Shown here piece after piece: positions 35,601 through 48,524 of a stretch of 64,000 nt of DNA (the stretch's first letter is position 1; the number at the start of each line of letters is the position of its first letter). The position numbers were made by a program, and so were the translations under genes. The notes under the pieces were generated by a model. It did no database searches and had not been told where the DNA came from. It saw only the letters and a program-made list of their open reading frames with translations. The DNA comes from Centropus unirufus (Eukaryota > Chordata > Aves > Cuculiformes > Centropidae). The stretch is from positions 4,445,523 to 4,509,522 of the forward strand of contig VYZI01000018.1 in NCBI GenBank assembly GCA_013397695.1, written 5' to 3'.

Positions 35601-38194
35601 GTATAAAAATATTAGTGACATTAAACTCATTTGAAAAATTATAGCAGATGTAGGTAGTGGCGTTGTATATAACAAGAAAAATACTGTATTTCACCCTTCC
35701 CATGCAATTAAAGCCTGTTTAAAATCTCTTTGAAGTCCATTTGTGATGGTTGTGAGTGCTACAAGCTTAACAATTGGGAAGAAGAAAAAAAGAGAAGGAA
35801 TGTGCTGAGGGAGTGCTCACATTTTGCTTGCGCTTGGTTATTTAATTTTCTGAGGCCGCTCTTCTTTACTTGGGCCCCCATTCAGCAAAGCAACAAAGCA
35901 GTTAATCACGTGCTGAAATGTCATTGATTTCAATGATTTCAGACTTAGGCTTTGGCTTAAGTGCTTCACTGAACGATAAGTTATTTTTCAGTTTCCCTTC
36001 TCTATGAAATTAATAGAACTACTCAGAGTAATGTATTACTCAGTGAACTACTGGTTTTCAGGCAGGTAACATAATACCTAACTGGAAGCCTCACTACTAT
36101 TTAACTGAAACAGTTGGTAAACTGTTGAGAAAACTCCACATTATAAAGATGTGAATTGCAGTAATAATAAAACTTGATTTTCCCAAATAGTTTTCAAAGA
36201 GAAAGTATGGACCCCCAAAGCATCAATATTGCTAGAACTCTATGTGATCTATGCCAATATAAGAATAAATTAAGTAACCTCACTGCTTTAAAACAAAGTT
36301 GTGTTCCATCCAGATATTTTACAAATTAAAGGAAAATGTATTTATTGCATAGGAAAAGAGAAGTTATGTTATTTTTTATGAGGTACCAAAACAAAAACTC
36401 ATTCTTGCTACATATTGACAAAATGTAAAGGAACTGATCTGCACACATGCATTCATATCAATTGCCATTCATGTGTGCGCTATATTTTCTCATACCATTT
36501 ATTAACCTGCAGCTACTCACCAGTTCTCTGCTGTTAAAGGACTCCCTAAGTTATGAAGCGTCTCAAGTCTACACCCAAATGTACAGCAGAGGAGAATGAG
36601 GAGTAAATTGAAGGACTTCAACTGATCGCAGGATTTTCATGATTAGTTTTAACCTTCTGACACACTTTGGGTGAAGAATGAGTGAAGGATCATTCTTCCT
36701 GAAACAGCTGAATCCTTCTCTCATCCTCATCTGCCCTGCCTGACTTCATTTCTGTGTTAATTAGGAAAGAAAATGCTTTTGCTGTACTATCTGTTTCATT
36801 ACCTTTTCTCCCACAAACCTTATTCTGACTTAGGGATGCCCTGACTGCATTTAGGTCTCATTTCCCATGGCATCTTTCCTTGTTCTGTAGTCAAAAAGTT
36901 GGTGCCAGTAAGAAATTCTGTAGCTTAAGGAACAGATGTGAACTCACCTCCACAAGGAAGAAGGTTTGTTAGCACAGATAATTATGGGTAAATCCAGGTG
37001 AGACAAACTCCAGCATCATAACTAGGTCTATTTAATATGTACACAACACTTACATATGCCTCTCTCTACATAGATTTGATCTTCATGTTTTCTCTCTCTC
37101 ACTAAAAAAAAAGGAACAATTTGCAAATTTGTAAGGCAGTGCACGCGTGATCATTTTATTTCCAAAAGGTTTTGACAAGTGCTTATATGGGAAAAACACA
37201 AAGAATTGTCACAGATCAAAACTGTGGCTCTGCAACAGAAAGTGAAGTGTAAGGTGAAACAGCTTCTGTCATGGAAACGGTTACCAGCAAAACATCTCAG
37301 TGTTCCATGGAAAGTTATGTATTATTTCATTAAGGATTTGGAAAGAAAGTGAAATGCAAGTGGAAAAATTTGCAGATGACTTTTTTTTTTTTCCTGGTAC
37401 ATACAAGAGGGTTGTGGGAAGGTCAGAGCACAGAGTTACTAAGAAAGAAATTAAACACTTGTGTAGATAACAAGAACAACTAGTCATAATAATGGTTTCA
37501 GCCACAAGGGCTACATGGAGCAGTGTGTGAAATGTTAACTTTAAAACTGTTCTGTTTCTTATATTTGAAATAATTCTTGAAGCTAAACTTAGGGTAAACT
37601 AATACTTTATAAAAATATTTACAAGGTAAATTGAGACATAACTATTTTTTAGATTTTTTTATGCTGTACATTTTTCATGTTAAAGGCCATACACAGCACA
37701 GAAAGTTAGAAAGGATCACATTTAATATCAGCCTAATGAAAAACAAAACATTTCCAGTATGACCACAAATGAAAATTTTTAGTACAGAGTTCTTTTAATC
37801 CAGTTCAGTTCCTTGATCTTATTTTTCACACAGCTCTACCAGCAGTTGTGCCAGCACAACAGAAGGGATGGCACAGGGTGGGAACAGCAGCTGGGGGGTG
37901 CAGCAAAGAAAGAGTCAGAACAATATAAACTGACCTTGCTGTTTAAGAAATGTGCCCATTACTAACATCAACACATAGAGATAGTGCTGGTCCCCTTTAC
38001 TGGACTCAGTTACAGTGGAATAGTTAGGTGGGACAATTTACAGCTGCAAAACCAGGTTTGAATTAGTGAAAGAAAGTTAGTAGCTGAAATATTGGATTTT
38101 TAAATATATTATATAAATGCACACCCACAAAGTTAGTTGGAAAAGATTACCAACATGAAAATATTCTTACCAGTACTAGGCAATAAAATGAAGT
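29675..38194. other. Non-coding sequence including probable MYO3B 3' UTR
   Basis: No coding exon recognised. The right-hand few hundred bases to a kilobase should be the 3' UTR of MYO3B, which ends its coding sequence at 38195 on the minus strand. Possible minus-strand polyadenylation signals are ATTAAA at 37794-37799 and AATAAA at 37155-37160, and I cannot choose between them. A 9-base inverted repeat lies at 36673-36698. Confidence 0.5.
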
Positions 38195-38330
38195 TCAGCT
38201 TTGAGCAAAAGACACACTTCTTGAAGAAGGAGGAGATGGGGAACTGAGAAAGCTGTCATCTTCAGGGATAGACTCAACAGCTGACAGTGATTTATAATAT
38301 TCATCCTCTCCATCCAGCACTTTGATTTGG
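38195..38330 (-). CDS. MYO3B: MYO3B terminal coding exon
   Basis: Acceptor TTTCTTTCAAG is followed by one base completing a codon, then 44 codons and TGA at 38195-38197. It encodes QIKVLDGEDEYYKSLSAVES at its start, nearly identical to the human MYO3B C-terminal region as I know it, then an acidic IPEDDSF segment and a serine/proline-rich end finishing SVSFAQS. The LDGEDEYYKSL stretch is the second espin ankyrin-binding repeat of class III myosins, whose basic half is encoded in the preceding exon. The last 20 or so residues are more divergent than the rest. Confidence 0.95.
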
Positions 38331-39661
38331 CTTGAAAGAAAACAAACAACATTTATTAAGTTAAAAAATGAAGTCTGTCAGTATCTTTAGAAATAGAAAC
38401 TTCTCTCTGGATGTGAAAACGAAGAATGCTAATACAAGAAATGTGAAAAAAAAAGAGGGTGATTTGATCAGAAAGATACAGCTTTTATAGGTACTTTTAC
38501 TTTACTTGCTCTTAATTTTTTAAGATTATACTCTGGATGGTTCTGAGGATCAGCAAAATGCAATACAGTCTTTCAGTTTGAGCGTACAGAATGACAGACC
38601 ACTATTTGCATCAAATGAGCATTTCATTTGAGCAATGTGGCTTTTCTTTGTCTGTGTATGTTCCACAAGTACACTACGATTTTGGTAACACACTGCAGCT
38701 AATGGTTTGCTGTGAATACTAGCCAAAGGCCACATCACCGTTTTTGAGGGGGGAAAGCCCTGTTGACATCAAGACTTTTCCATTTTTCCGTGATGTATGA
38801 TGAAAACTGAACTCCTATGTTAGTGCTTTTATTTCCTGAATGGGAACAGACTTTTTTGAACTAGGAGAGGGAGAAAAACCAAATCTTGTGCAGTTTTGAA
38901 AAATTTGGGGTTTTAGCTTTGAGTCAAAGACCTCCTATTCATACAGCTTTATTCAGAATATTAATCAAAAATAGAGAAAATAATTCAGGAAGTTCTTGTC
39001 TATTTTTGGAGCAGTTGCCTTTGCAAGACCAAGCATCCATCAGTTCTCTTTGATCCACCTGACCAGTCAATGGAATATTTCGGCAATTAAATAGTAACCA
39101 GCTTGGCATTTGTAAATAGTTTTCAGTGGTTTCCACCCTTCACCAGGTGATAAGCGCTCATGTGACAACGAGAACTGACTCGGTTGAACAGAGAAGGACC
39201 AACTTGCTTTTGGGCTGAGTGGCCCGCCCCTCTGACAGTTTTTAAAATGTGCTCTCCCAGGAGGGCTGAAGTCCATTGTGAGTGGGCAGCTGCAAAGCTG
39301 GCAGGGCCTCTGTCCATGTTCTAGGTCAGAGTACTTCAGTTTCCTTCATCTGGCCCCTTTCACTACTGCTAAATGCACTTAAAACATGAAGAAATTTTTT
39401 TGTTTGTTTTTGTTTGTTTTTTTAAATATTTTTTCTTTTATCAATATTGCTCCAAGAGAGCTGGGGAGCACATTTTGTAAGCATCAGTTCTAGTGCCTGC
39501 AGACAGCAGCACATACAAGTTTTAGGTTCCAATGTCAATGCACAGAAATATGTTAATTGTTTATTTTTAGAAACCTCTCTAGAAAGTTTTGCATATTCTG
39601 TAATATCACAAAGGACTTCTTGTGTTTACAGTTGCTTAGAACTAAGAAGATAGATATTTAC
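38331..39661 (-). other. MYO3B: MYO3B intron
   Basis: Intron with donor GTAAAT at 39661-39660 and acceptor TTTCTTTCAAG. It contains a TTTG-type simple repeat at about 39399-39423 and no other recognised feature. Confidence 0.9.
39399..39423. repeat. T-rich (TTTG)n simple repeat
   Basis: Alternating T runs and single G, including TTTTTTTGTTTGTTTTTGTTTG, in an intron of MYO3B. Confidence 0.8.
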
Positions 39662-39708
39662 CCAAGTTTTCTTGGCTTCCTCTTGCTCCCTTGATATTCT
39701 AGAGTTCC
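39662..39708 (-). CDS. MYO3B: MYO3B small tail exon (47 bases)
   Basis: Bounded by acceptor CTCTCCACAG and donor GG|GTAAAT, phase 0 in and phase 2 out. It encodes GTLEYQGSKRKPRKL plus the first two bases of a glycine codon. This is the same 15-residue segment that links the two conserved tail motifs in human MYO3B. It supplies the basic KRKPRKLG half of the second espin-binding repeat. It is too short to appear in length-filtered ORF lists and was found from homology and phase. Confidence 0.95.
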
Positions 39709-40082
39709 CTGTGGAGAGGGCCAAGAACACACAGTCAAAGCAAAGCAGCAAGTCGTTAATTTTTAATTCAAAGTGATTTTGTGTTGAATGCAAGCAGATG
39801 CTGATAATATCAGAAGTCACAGCATAATTTTTTTGATCAAAGGGCTCAAGTGAGCCTGATGAAGCATGCATCTTGCTCGTCTTTGATAAACCACATCAAT
39901 TATTCACCGTGAAGGCAGACATCCTGACATGAAAGCAACAGATAAAGAGCATAAGCACATGTTCAAGACGAGAGTAGAAGAACGTGGGGGTGGGGCTGGA
40001 GGGGCTAAAACAGGTATTAATAACAGAATTATTAACTGGAAACAAAGCCAGTAAAACAGCTTTATTGCCACTTTGAACTCAC

Positions 40083-40189
40083 ATTTAACTGGTTATAGTA
40101 CATGTTGTCCTCAGGGCTATTCAGCATTTTGGGCTGCTGACATCGTCGACGAGGTGTTCTCAGCTTCTGTTCAAGACAGTTTTCTGAAC
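40083..40189 (-). CDS. MYO3B: MYO3B tail exon with first espin-binding repeat
   Basis: Acceptor TTACTATAG, donor AAT|GTGAGT, 107 bases, phase 1 in and phase 0 out. It encodes 35 full codons, SENCLEQK then LRTPRRRCQQPKMLNSPED then NMYYNQLN. This differs from the human segment at only a few positions by my recall. A basic cluster (TPRRRCQQPK) followed by an acidic EDxxYYxxL core is the ankyrin-repeat-binding motif by which class III myosins bind espin-1. It is the strongest single piece of evidence that this locus is MYO3B. Confidence 0.96.
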
Positions 40190-41372
40190 CTATAGTAAGA
40201 TAACACAATTTAGTTTTAAGCTGTGCCAGGTGCTGTGAACATCGGGATGTTTTACTCTGTAAACAGTCTTCTGTCTTACTTGGTCCTGGAATTATTAGCA
40301 AGCCTGTCCTATCCAAAGTAAGCACACAGAAACTTTGTTTTCTCTTTTGAAACTTAGTTCAAACACAAGTTTTTGAGCAGAACTTACTTTTTAGTTTTAT
40401 AACATTTTTTGTTCTTCCATATATCTGTATCACACAGCTTCTTATTCCTTTCGCGTTTTATCTTAGTATCTCCTAAGCAGGAAATGAGGTATATTGTGAC
40501 TAGTGAGGGATACATCATTCAGCAGCAGCAAAACCGTTTTTCTACAGTAGAGAGTAATAAAGCCCTTTGACTGATGAAGCTCAGTCTATTATCATCGTTT
40601 TTATTACAAAAAAAGGATACCTGCTTGATATAGCTCTCTGTTTAATCAGAGTAATCAGACCAGTTGGGAATTATGCTTTCTTAATATAATTTGTAAAGTA
40701 GTAGTTGCTTAAAGCCATCTGGAAAGCAGAGTTTAAAGATGAAGGAAATATTTCAGAAGGGAAAAGACATTACGATGTGCTGTTACTCTATTTTACCAGG
40801 CATTTTCTGTGGCATGTCCTCTATGTTACCAGAACAACTATTTTCAGAATAAATTAGAATCTCTAGGTTACTGAAAGAAACTGTGGAGGCTAAGGAATGG
40901 TAATTTACTTTTCAAATAATTCTCCCAATGCCTTTGACTTTTCCGATATCTCCATGTTAAAAAATATTTTATTGACAGTATGAATAAAACCCAGTTTTGG
41001 TGGCACTGAAGAAAAATCATACATCTTATCACATTTGCATTTTATACTGAACTGGAAACTTGCTCTGATACAGAAGACTAACACAAAGATCAAGTAGCAC
41101 ATGAGTTCCTTCAGACACTTTAAAACTGAAGTCAGTATGGCTTGAGTGGATGCAAGGCTCTAATCTCACAAATCCACTTGTAAGATCTGGCCCTAAGGAG
41201 CAGGTAATATTACAAAGGAGGTTTATTATACACGAAGGTTTACAGTGTGCAATTATTACACTTCTCTGTAATTACTGGGTCAGGTAAAGTAGGTGGTTGA
41301 ACTTTAGCCTTTTCAACCAAATAACTGACCGTTCTGGGAGGTTTTGTCTCCTTCACTCTTTCTCCCTCTCAC

Positions 41373-41476
41373 CAGTGAAATTTGAAAGACATTTGTTTCC
41401 TCTCAGTGTGGGACGGCATGGGAGGAGAGCACTGGCTCGTGCCAACCACTGCGTTCCCTCACAACCCTTGGGAGGG
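41373..41476 (-). CDS. MYO3B: MYO3B tail linker exon (probable)
   Basis: 104 bases between acceptor TTTAACACCAG and donor ACTG|GTGAGA, phase 2 in and phase 1 out, exactly as the next exon requires. The only open frame in that phase encodes 34 codons starting PPKGCEGTQWLARASALLP and ending LSNFT, with the junction codon giving glycine. The human tail has a serine followed by PKGC at the corresponding point and a glycine before SEN at the next junction, so order and phase agree. The remaining residues are poorly conserved, so the exact 5' boundary could differ. Confidence 0.62.
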
Positions 41477-44400
41477 CTGGTGTTAAATAGCCATCAGAGA
41501 ACAGGCTGCAGAACCGGGTCTAAAGTTCAAAACTAGTTTAATGGAGAAAGGTTACGTTACTCTGGTAATGCAAAATAACTTTTAAACAGTACAATCATGC
41601 TGCTTGCTAATTTAATACCCAAGGCTCCAATGCTTTAAACGTGCAAGTTTGGTGAACCTTAAACTAAAGAGATGATGACAGCTAAGCCTGAACCTTTGCT
41701 ACTTACCGGAATTGTATGTAACCAGACAAGGCACAAGCTGTTCCAGGTAATACTTCCACAGAATTTGGGGGCCTTAGTAATATCTGTGTCTTTGGGAAGC
41801 TTTTTCTCCAATGTTTACATAGGACATTGGTGCAATTTTCTTCTCTCAGAAATCTCTGTAAGTTTTGTGGAAGACCTGCCATATTTACATTCTACTCTCT
41901 AATAGCTCTGAAAGTTACTTGAATTCATCTTAGAACTTTCTCTCTTAGGACAGCAGGCTCTGCATTATTTTGTTTTAAGCAGTGTTTTCAGCCATAAGGT
42001 CATATGAGTTCCTTTTTACAATTATTTACTTCTTGAATACCTCTCCACAAATATATATTTTTTATTCTAGCAGAAGATTGGTATGAATAGTCAGGTCCTC
42101 ACGCTTCTGCATAATTTCACACACCATTCTACAGTTTGCTAAAAGTAAAAATACTACACATTAATATTAAAAAAACTTTTCAAAGAGTAAAATAATATGG
42201 TGGGTATTCCTTTTTCCTTTTCCACAGATGCTGTTGTGGCCTTCATGTTATTCTTTCACAGTATCTGTGTGTATTGGCTTTGTTTTAAAAATGTCTTTTA
42301 TTCATTAGGACTTATAGATAATAATATTTTGCTCTAGCTTTTTATCCGTACACTTAATTATTTTGGTGTATTCTATGGGTGGTCTGCAGCTTGTGTCCTC
42401 CAAAGGAAATACCCTTTCAGTGGGCCCATTTGTCTTAGTGTTTAGTAGCATACTACACAAAAAGCACAAAATCTGGTAACATTTATCATGAACTACCATA
42501 TCTGGAGAACACGGTATTAACATGTGCATAACACTCAGCAGTTGAACAGACATTTTAAACGCTGTTCTAAAATACTTCGCTTTGAGGACAAACTTAAAGC
42601 CACCATAAAGAAAAAAGTCTCTTGTCAATTTAATAGCGACAGCAGCAGCACCGGTATCATTAACAGGGTTCTGTTTACACTGAGGCCAAATTGTGCCACG
42701 TGCCTCTGGCGTGCCCAGGCTTCTGGGTTTGCTACAAATTTAGAGACCAGAAGTGAGAGTGAGCACATGCCCATCTTTCAGGCTATCTCTTAACACCGTT
42801 TTTTAAGTAAGAGTTTTGCTCCTCTATTCTGTCTGAAAGAAACCTTTTTCTTTGTATCCCTAAGAGCAGAAATTCCCTAGGTTACAGTCTCCTTATTGGC
42901 AAATTCCTTACTACAGTGCAGAAATAACACAGAGCAGGAAAAATACCTTCTGTCAAGTAGACTATGTCAGCTGACCTAGCAAGTGTAGGATAGCTGAGGA
43001 TCTGAGCATCCTCCCCCTTTCCTCGCTCACACCCAGAGAGGCTGATACTCATGGATAAGCAGGCTCACATGGACACCTTCCTAAAGCTACAACAAAATCG
43101 ATGTTGCTCACCGTGAAGGGAATTAGAAACTGGCAAAGGGTTAAAACTCCTGGTGTATAAAGTATTTATAAGTGAAGGTGTTACTGTTTACTCCTCTATT
43201 ACCACTATTGGTTATCCTTTTTACTTCTCTGATACTAAATGCCCAAGCCAATAGACCAGGACCTCGCAGTGCTCAGACAGATTAAAAAGATGTGCTTGCA
43301 CATCTTCTAAAAGCAAAGCCGAACATTCGAGTTACATTTTTTCAGAATTAGCGATTACATAGTTGGAAAGCAGCGTCTCCAGGGGAGACTTGGGAATCAT
43401 CATGGATATTCAGCTGAAAATGAAGTAGACTGGGCGCAATGCAGAGGGCTACTAATAGAAACAGGAAAAGAGTTTCATTCTTGAGTGCAGAATTATTTTA
43501 AAGTAGGTGCTGTAAACTGCAGAATGTTTTGAGAACAAGAATAATTTGATATATGGAAAACTTGCCATATAGTCAGAAATTTTAGAAGATTTCTAGTTCA
43601 TCTTTTTCAAAAGAAGATTAAGAGGTGATCTGAAGCAAGTCTAAAACCCTGTATAGAAGGTGAAGAGTTCATCACCCATGGAAGCAAAACTCTGAACTGT
43701 CTAATGGTCAGAAGTGGAAGAAAATTCCAGACCAAAAATACAGCTAGAGAAAGCAGTTGGTAAGGAGAAAAAAAAAAAAAAAATTAGCAGGATGATGGAA
43801 ACTCCAGTAGAGATTGGATTCTTTTAGAAAAGGTATGTTGTGACTCAAGCTAACGTTAAAAATTATTCAAGATATCATGAAGAACACTTCTAGCTCAATC
43901 AGAATTAATTTCTCTAGTGTGATTTTTATCATGAGTCTCAATCTGCAGAAAATGTTGTATAGATCCTTTGATTTCTGGGATATACTTTTGCCTCTGAATT
44001 ACCATGTTCTTCTTTGCTTTCTTATGGTTGAAATGAAAATATTTTAAGCCATCACATCCATCATATTGACACTTCCTATGACATCTCTCAGCTTGGAGTT
44101 GATTAGCACATTTCTTTTGCCCTATCTTATTTAGATGATTTTCCTGTTAAAAAATCCACCCATGCTCTTAAACACTGACACAAAAACTTCAGTATCTAGA
44201 ATTTGGGCCCTGACAAATACTTTCTCCTTAAACCTGAAAAAAATGTTATTTTCTAATGATTTCCTATGAGGCAGATGACTTCACTTGATACTCGGAGAAG
44301 GTTTCATCTTAGATGTCCTCTTTATCCTGCTTAACTTGGTATGGAAAACTTGTGGACAGGCACTGGGCACACTCTTTAGAGGCACCAAGAATCATCAGAT

Positions 44401-44813
44401 TTTGCTCTCTGAAATAAAGCTAAGGTCTTCATAACCTCTTCATGATTAAACCCTTGTTTCAAGAACATCTTGATGCTGAAAAGCTCGACAAACATTGCTA
44501 ATTTTTCCTATACGAAGAATTCTGCAGAAAAAAATGGTTATGAGGCAGCTACAACTGCACTTGGAACTTGTAAAATCTATGGATGTGAGTCAGATTATTT
44601 TAAGGTGGGAAGAGCAAAGTGGGGGCTTCAAACTCTGGATAACGTCTCATCTTTAGCAAGGAAAACAGGAAGGGTTCTTTGCTCATGGGTCAAAGCAGGC
44701 TGTGTTGCCAGTTCCCTGGCTGAAGGGACTCCACCCACCACCGCCCACCCTGAAGGATGGAGCCGAATACTCTCCCTTTCCTTCAGAAGCCATTTACCCA
44801 AAGCAGGGTTGGA

Positions 44814-44871
44814 AGAGGGTAGTCTTGCCTCTCCTTCTGTTTTCAAAGAGGGTAGTATTGTCTCTCCTTCT
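44814..44871. repeat. Imperfect tandem duplication, 33-base period
   Basis: Two 25-base copies (44814-44838 and 44847-44871) sharing AGAGGGTAGTNTTGNCTCTCC, offset by 33 bases. Two substitutions separate them. The period is a multiple of three. Confidence 0.85.
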
Positions 44872-47669
44872 TTTATAGGTGAGCACAAAGTTAATATCTC
44901 AGGAAGGACAGTCCTCAAATTACTCACATGGGGAGATTCAGAGTAAAAGTAGGGGCAGCCTACTAAAGAAAAGGTAATGGGGCCATTTAGGGGATCATAT
45001 ATATTATTAAGAGAGTAAGCAAATGAAGTAGCTAAATCAGTATGACCAAGAAAAATAGTAAGCATGTGGCTGATATCCAATCTATAATATCAGATGAAAC
45101 ATGAAAGTGCAACCCTTAATTATAAGCAAATATTAGCACAGACTCATGGGATCTCATCATAACATCTCAAGGTCTACATTCATGAAAATTTAAGCAATGT
45201 TTAAAATCATGTTAATTTGTTCTTTGTTTGTTTCTTTTCCTGCCAGTCTAATTTATTCCAAAAGACTTTGGTTCTAAAGCCTGGATATATTGATCATGCC
45301 TATGTAAAGCATTGTTGTAGCCTGGGGAGAAGACTTTTGTGGAAAAACTTGTCTTTGTTCTCCTTTGATAATTTATATGTATTTTGATGTTTTCAAGCTT
45401 TTCCAGTTTTGAATCATTTTTCAAGGCAGCAAGTTAACTTCAGTTTTTCTCTTGAAGTCTTGGGCAAATGCAGAAACGACCTCACAGACAACGATAAATA
45501 CATCTTCCTCCTGGATTGAATGCTGAGTGGATAATTATGTGCAGCATGGTAATTTCAAGGAACAGCTACATTTTCTTCTGTGCCATACAAGTCTGTTCAA
45601 GCAGAGGACTCAAGGGGCTAATGATTCTGGCCCACTCATATCAGTGTTAAATTTGAGTGACTGAATGTCAGTTATGCAGTAAAAAAAAGGGTTAAATTAA
45701 ATAGGCTTTATGATTTTAAGTCTTTCAGCCTTATTTTAAAAAAAAGAGATTTACAAAGGGTAAATAATGTTTGTCCATGAGCATTCATACTAGCATGTTT
45801 TCTTCCCTTTATCATGCCCAGGATTCTCCACCATTTGCACAAATTTGCATCACACCACAAGTGCAAAATGAGAATAAAATTAAAATCTTGCCTGAGAAGC
45901 AGAGTGAATACCTGGGCAGTCAGTCTTCACTGAGGTCCTGCTGCGCCTGCCTGCCATACTCAGCCAGTTAACGCCAAACTATCTTGCACATCCCTGCCCT
46001 AAAGTGCAGTCTGTGTGACTTTAGTGTGAGCATACATTAAGAGATACCAGGTCCATATCACAGAGCATTCATACACTGCCTGTTAAGTGCTGCCGACAAT
46101 AAATGCATCAGAAACAAGGAGAAGATAGCACCTATTACAGGCTTCACAGAACAAATACTGTAGAATAATCCGAGCTTCATTTGGGAATAATGAAGTTATC
46201 AGGTCTATGTTATATACTATAAATTTAATTATATGATGGTGGTTCTGCAAAAATGCTGGAGGCTGATAGAATATAAACATGCTGTCTCTGAAAGATTTTA
46301 ATCTCAGTGCAGGCAAAATCACACCAAGAGACAGCAACATGGGGCAGGAGAGAATAAAGAGCAAGATTACTCGGTGTCTTAAGTAATGAACTATGCCTCT
46401 AAGATCTTCTTTTCCCTTCTGAGATTAATGAAAAGGGAAAGAGAAAATGATGGGAAAAGAAATGGATGGAAAAAAAGACAAAAAATGAAACAATGAAGTA
46501 AGATAATGAGAAACTAAGGAAGAGAAGAGTATCAATAATGGTGCAGCAGTAGAACCTAAGTTCTGTTATCAGAAGATTTGATTAATCTAGTAACATAAGG
46601 AGCTTGGAGGCATACTGGCATATTTAATACTATTAACAACTGTAATTCTCACCGAGATACTTTATGGTTACCTAGCAGTAGCTTCAGAGCTCTGCAGATG
46701 TTCGATAAGGTCATCTGTTCTGCGGAGTTACAAGGTCTTGGCCCTTGCTAACTCTCATAAAATGGAGCTTCACATGGGTGTTGCTAAGGGGAAAGATGTT
46801 AACTACTTTTAAAAAAATATATTAATGCTTGAAAAGAGTGATTAATCCTCAGCAAATCCTGCAACTGCAATGCACTCAAAGCTCTTACTTGGATTCAGTA
46901 GTTAAGAATAATAAGTTAGATTTAATTATTTTCAGTATCAAGTGCTTTGTAGTCTAAGTCCCTAGCTCGAAAAGTAGTTCCCAGATTCACTAGAAACACA
47001 GAATGTGGAGGAGTAAAAAGTCTGATAAAGGAAAGATTTAAAACACAACAAAACCAAGCTTCAGGATCACCTCGGATCCCCCACACAACTGTGGTGAACT
47101 AGAATTCTGTTTATTCAGATGGAGTGTGCTTATGGTGCCAAGAGCCATAGACTGCTAGGGAAATTAGTGTAGTCCCTTTGATGTCATGTGCATCCCAGAA
47201 TCTGTAACACACTGCTAAAACTGTGAGCACAGCCTTTTGTTTATAACCCTAAACAGAACCATTTGAATACACACACTGAAAGAACTCGTAACAGAAGCAA
47301 TGCATTTTCTTCCACCCAGTGATTCATTACTTATGGCTTCACTTTGGATACCGCAGTTCCATGCAAAGCCATATGCTTTAGATTACAAAGCGCACTAAGC
47401 AAATTATAAGTTTTTCAAGATGGTATGTAAGGGCTGTTTTTGCATCTGTTTGTTGCCAAAGACCCAGATGATACTTTAATTAGAACAACAAATATTTTAT
47501 GTGAAATCAATCATTTAGCTGTCTCCGAACCCTGATACAATGGCTTTTAGATACACTTTGAGGGGAAACAAAATCCATAAATAGTTAGAATTTTGGCTTT
47601 TTTTTTTCTCATTTTCAACATAATTCTGATACTTTGAGTTGTCAGTTCTTTCAGTTTCTATTGCGAGTG

Positions 47670-47785
47670 ATTTAACTGTAGAGGGAGAAGGCAGAGATTA
47701 AACAAAACTTACCAAAGAACTAAACTGTCAGTGACTAACACTGGCAAGATTCAAACCTGTCAGCAAACAGCATGCTTCAACAAGT
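47670..47785 (-). mobile_element. MIR-like tRNA-derived SINE remnant
   Basis: On the minus strand a B-box-like GGTTTGAATC (47748-47757) is followed by TTGCCAGTGTTAGTCACTGA, a TTTGGTAAGTTTTGTTTAATCTCTGCCTT-type segment and TCCCTCTACAGTTAAAT. This order resembles MIR: B box, CACTTACTAGCTGTG, GGGCAAGTCACTTAACCTCTC, then TCATCTGTAAAAT. It is heavily diverged, as expected for an ancient amniote element. The A box is not clear. Confidence 0.4.
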
Positions 47786-48495
47786 ACCGTCCTGAACATA
47801 CACCCTGCATGTAATGACATCTAATAGCGGCTTCCAGAGGTGTGGCAACTGGTCAACTAACCAGTCAGAGCCCGAGAGGTTTAAACAGCTACAACTTAAA
47901 CTTCAAGAAAAAAATTATGTCAAACAATCCTGAATGGCAGAAACTACTTCTGGACAATAAAGAAAACTTAACTGATGATTATTTTTCTTCTCCTCCTTAA
48001 ACCTGACACAAGGTGGTTACAAAAGCTGCTTTTTGGTTAATTCTTGTGATCTTTTAAGAAAAGACAGTTACTAATGAAAATCAGGACATTTCAAGCATAT
48101 TGGAATTACTACATCACGGCCTATTTCCTGGTTTTGGAAAACCTGCTTAATGCCTTGGCCACCATGTGATAAGAAATAGCTACCCTATATTATAACGTGA
48201 GGTAAGTAATATCTCCCTTGCTGTTTGAGTGATGCTGTATAATCAATACAAGTGGAGGAAGAATTTAGCAGGAGAAAAATCTACTGAGGGCAATTAAATA
48301 TGAAGAGATCAATTCTTTATTGGGAAATCCCCAAGTCACAAACCATGCTAGGCCAGAGAGTGTTCTGGGCAAATATCTCTACCTTTGTACTATATTCTAG
48401 GCTTTTGCTCTTGGTTACAGTCAGAAAGAGGAAATTAGGCTCAATAGGCTTGGATTGAACAGGAAATTTACTTTCTTATGGTGTTGCTTTGTTTT

Positions 48496-48524
48496 TATAT
48501 ATATATATATATCTATATATATAT
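48496..48524. repeat. (TA)n microsatellite
   Basis: About 29 bases of TA units interrupted once by a C (ATATCTATAT). Confidence 0.95.

Noticed and set aside
41707..41777. Possible MYO3B exon with donor CG|GTAAGT and partial KYYLEQL resemblance to the motor end
   Set aside because: Poor acceptor and a stop just upstream in frame. The exon at 41373-41476 fits phase and the PKGC match better.
46673..46753. Minus-strand open block ending CTAG|GTAACC
   Set aside because: Phase 1 at its donor does not fit the phase 2 acceptor of the next MYO3B exon, and no homology was seen.
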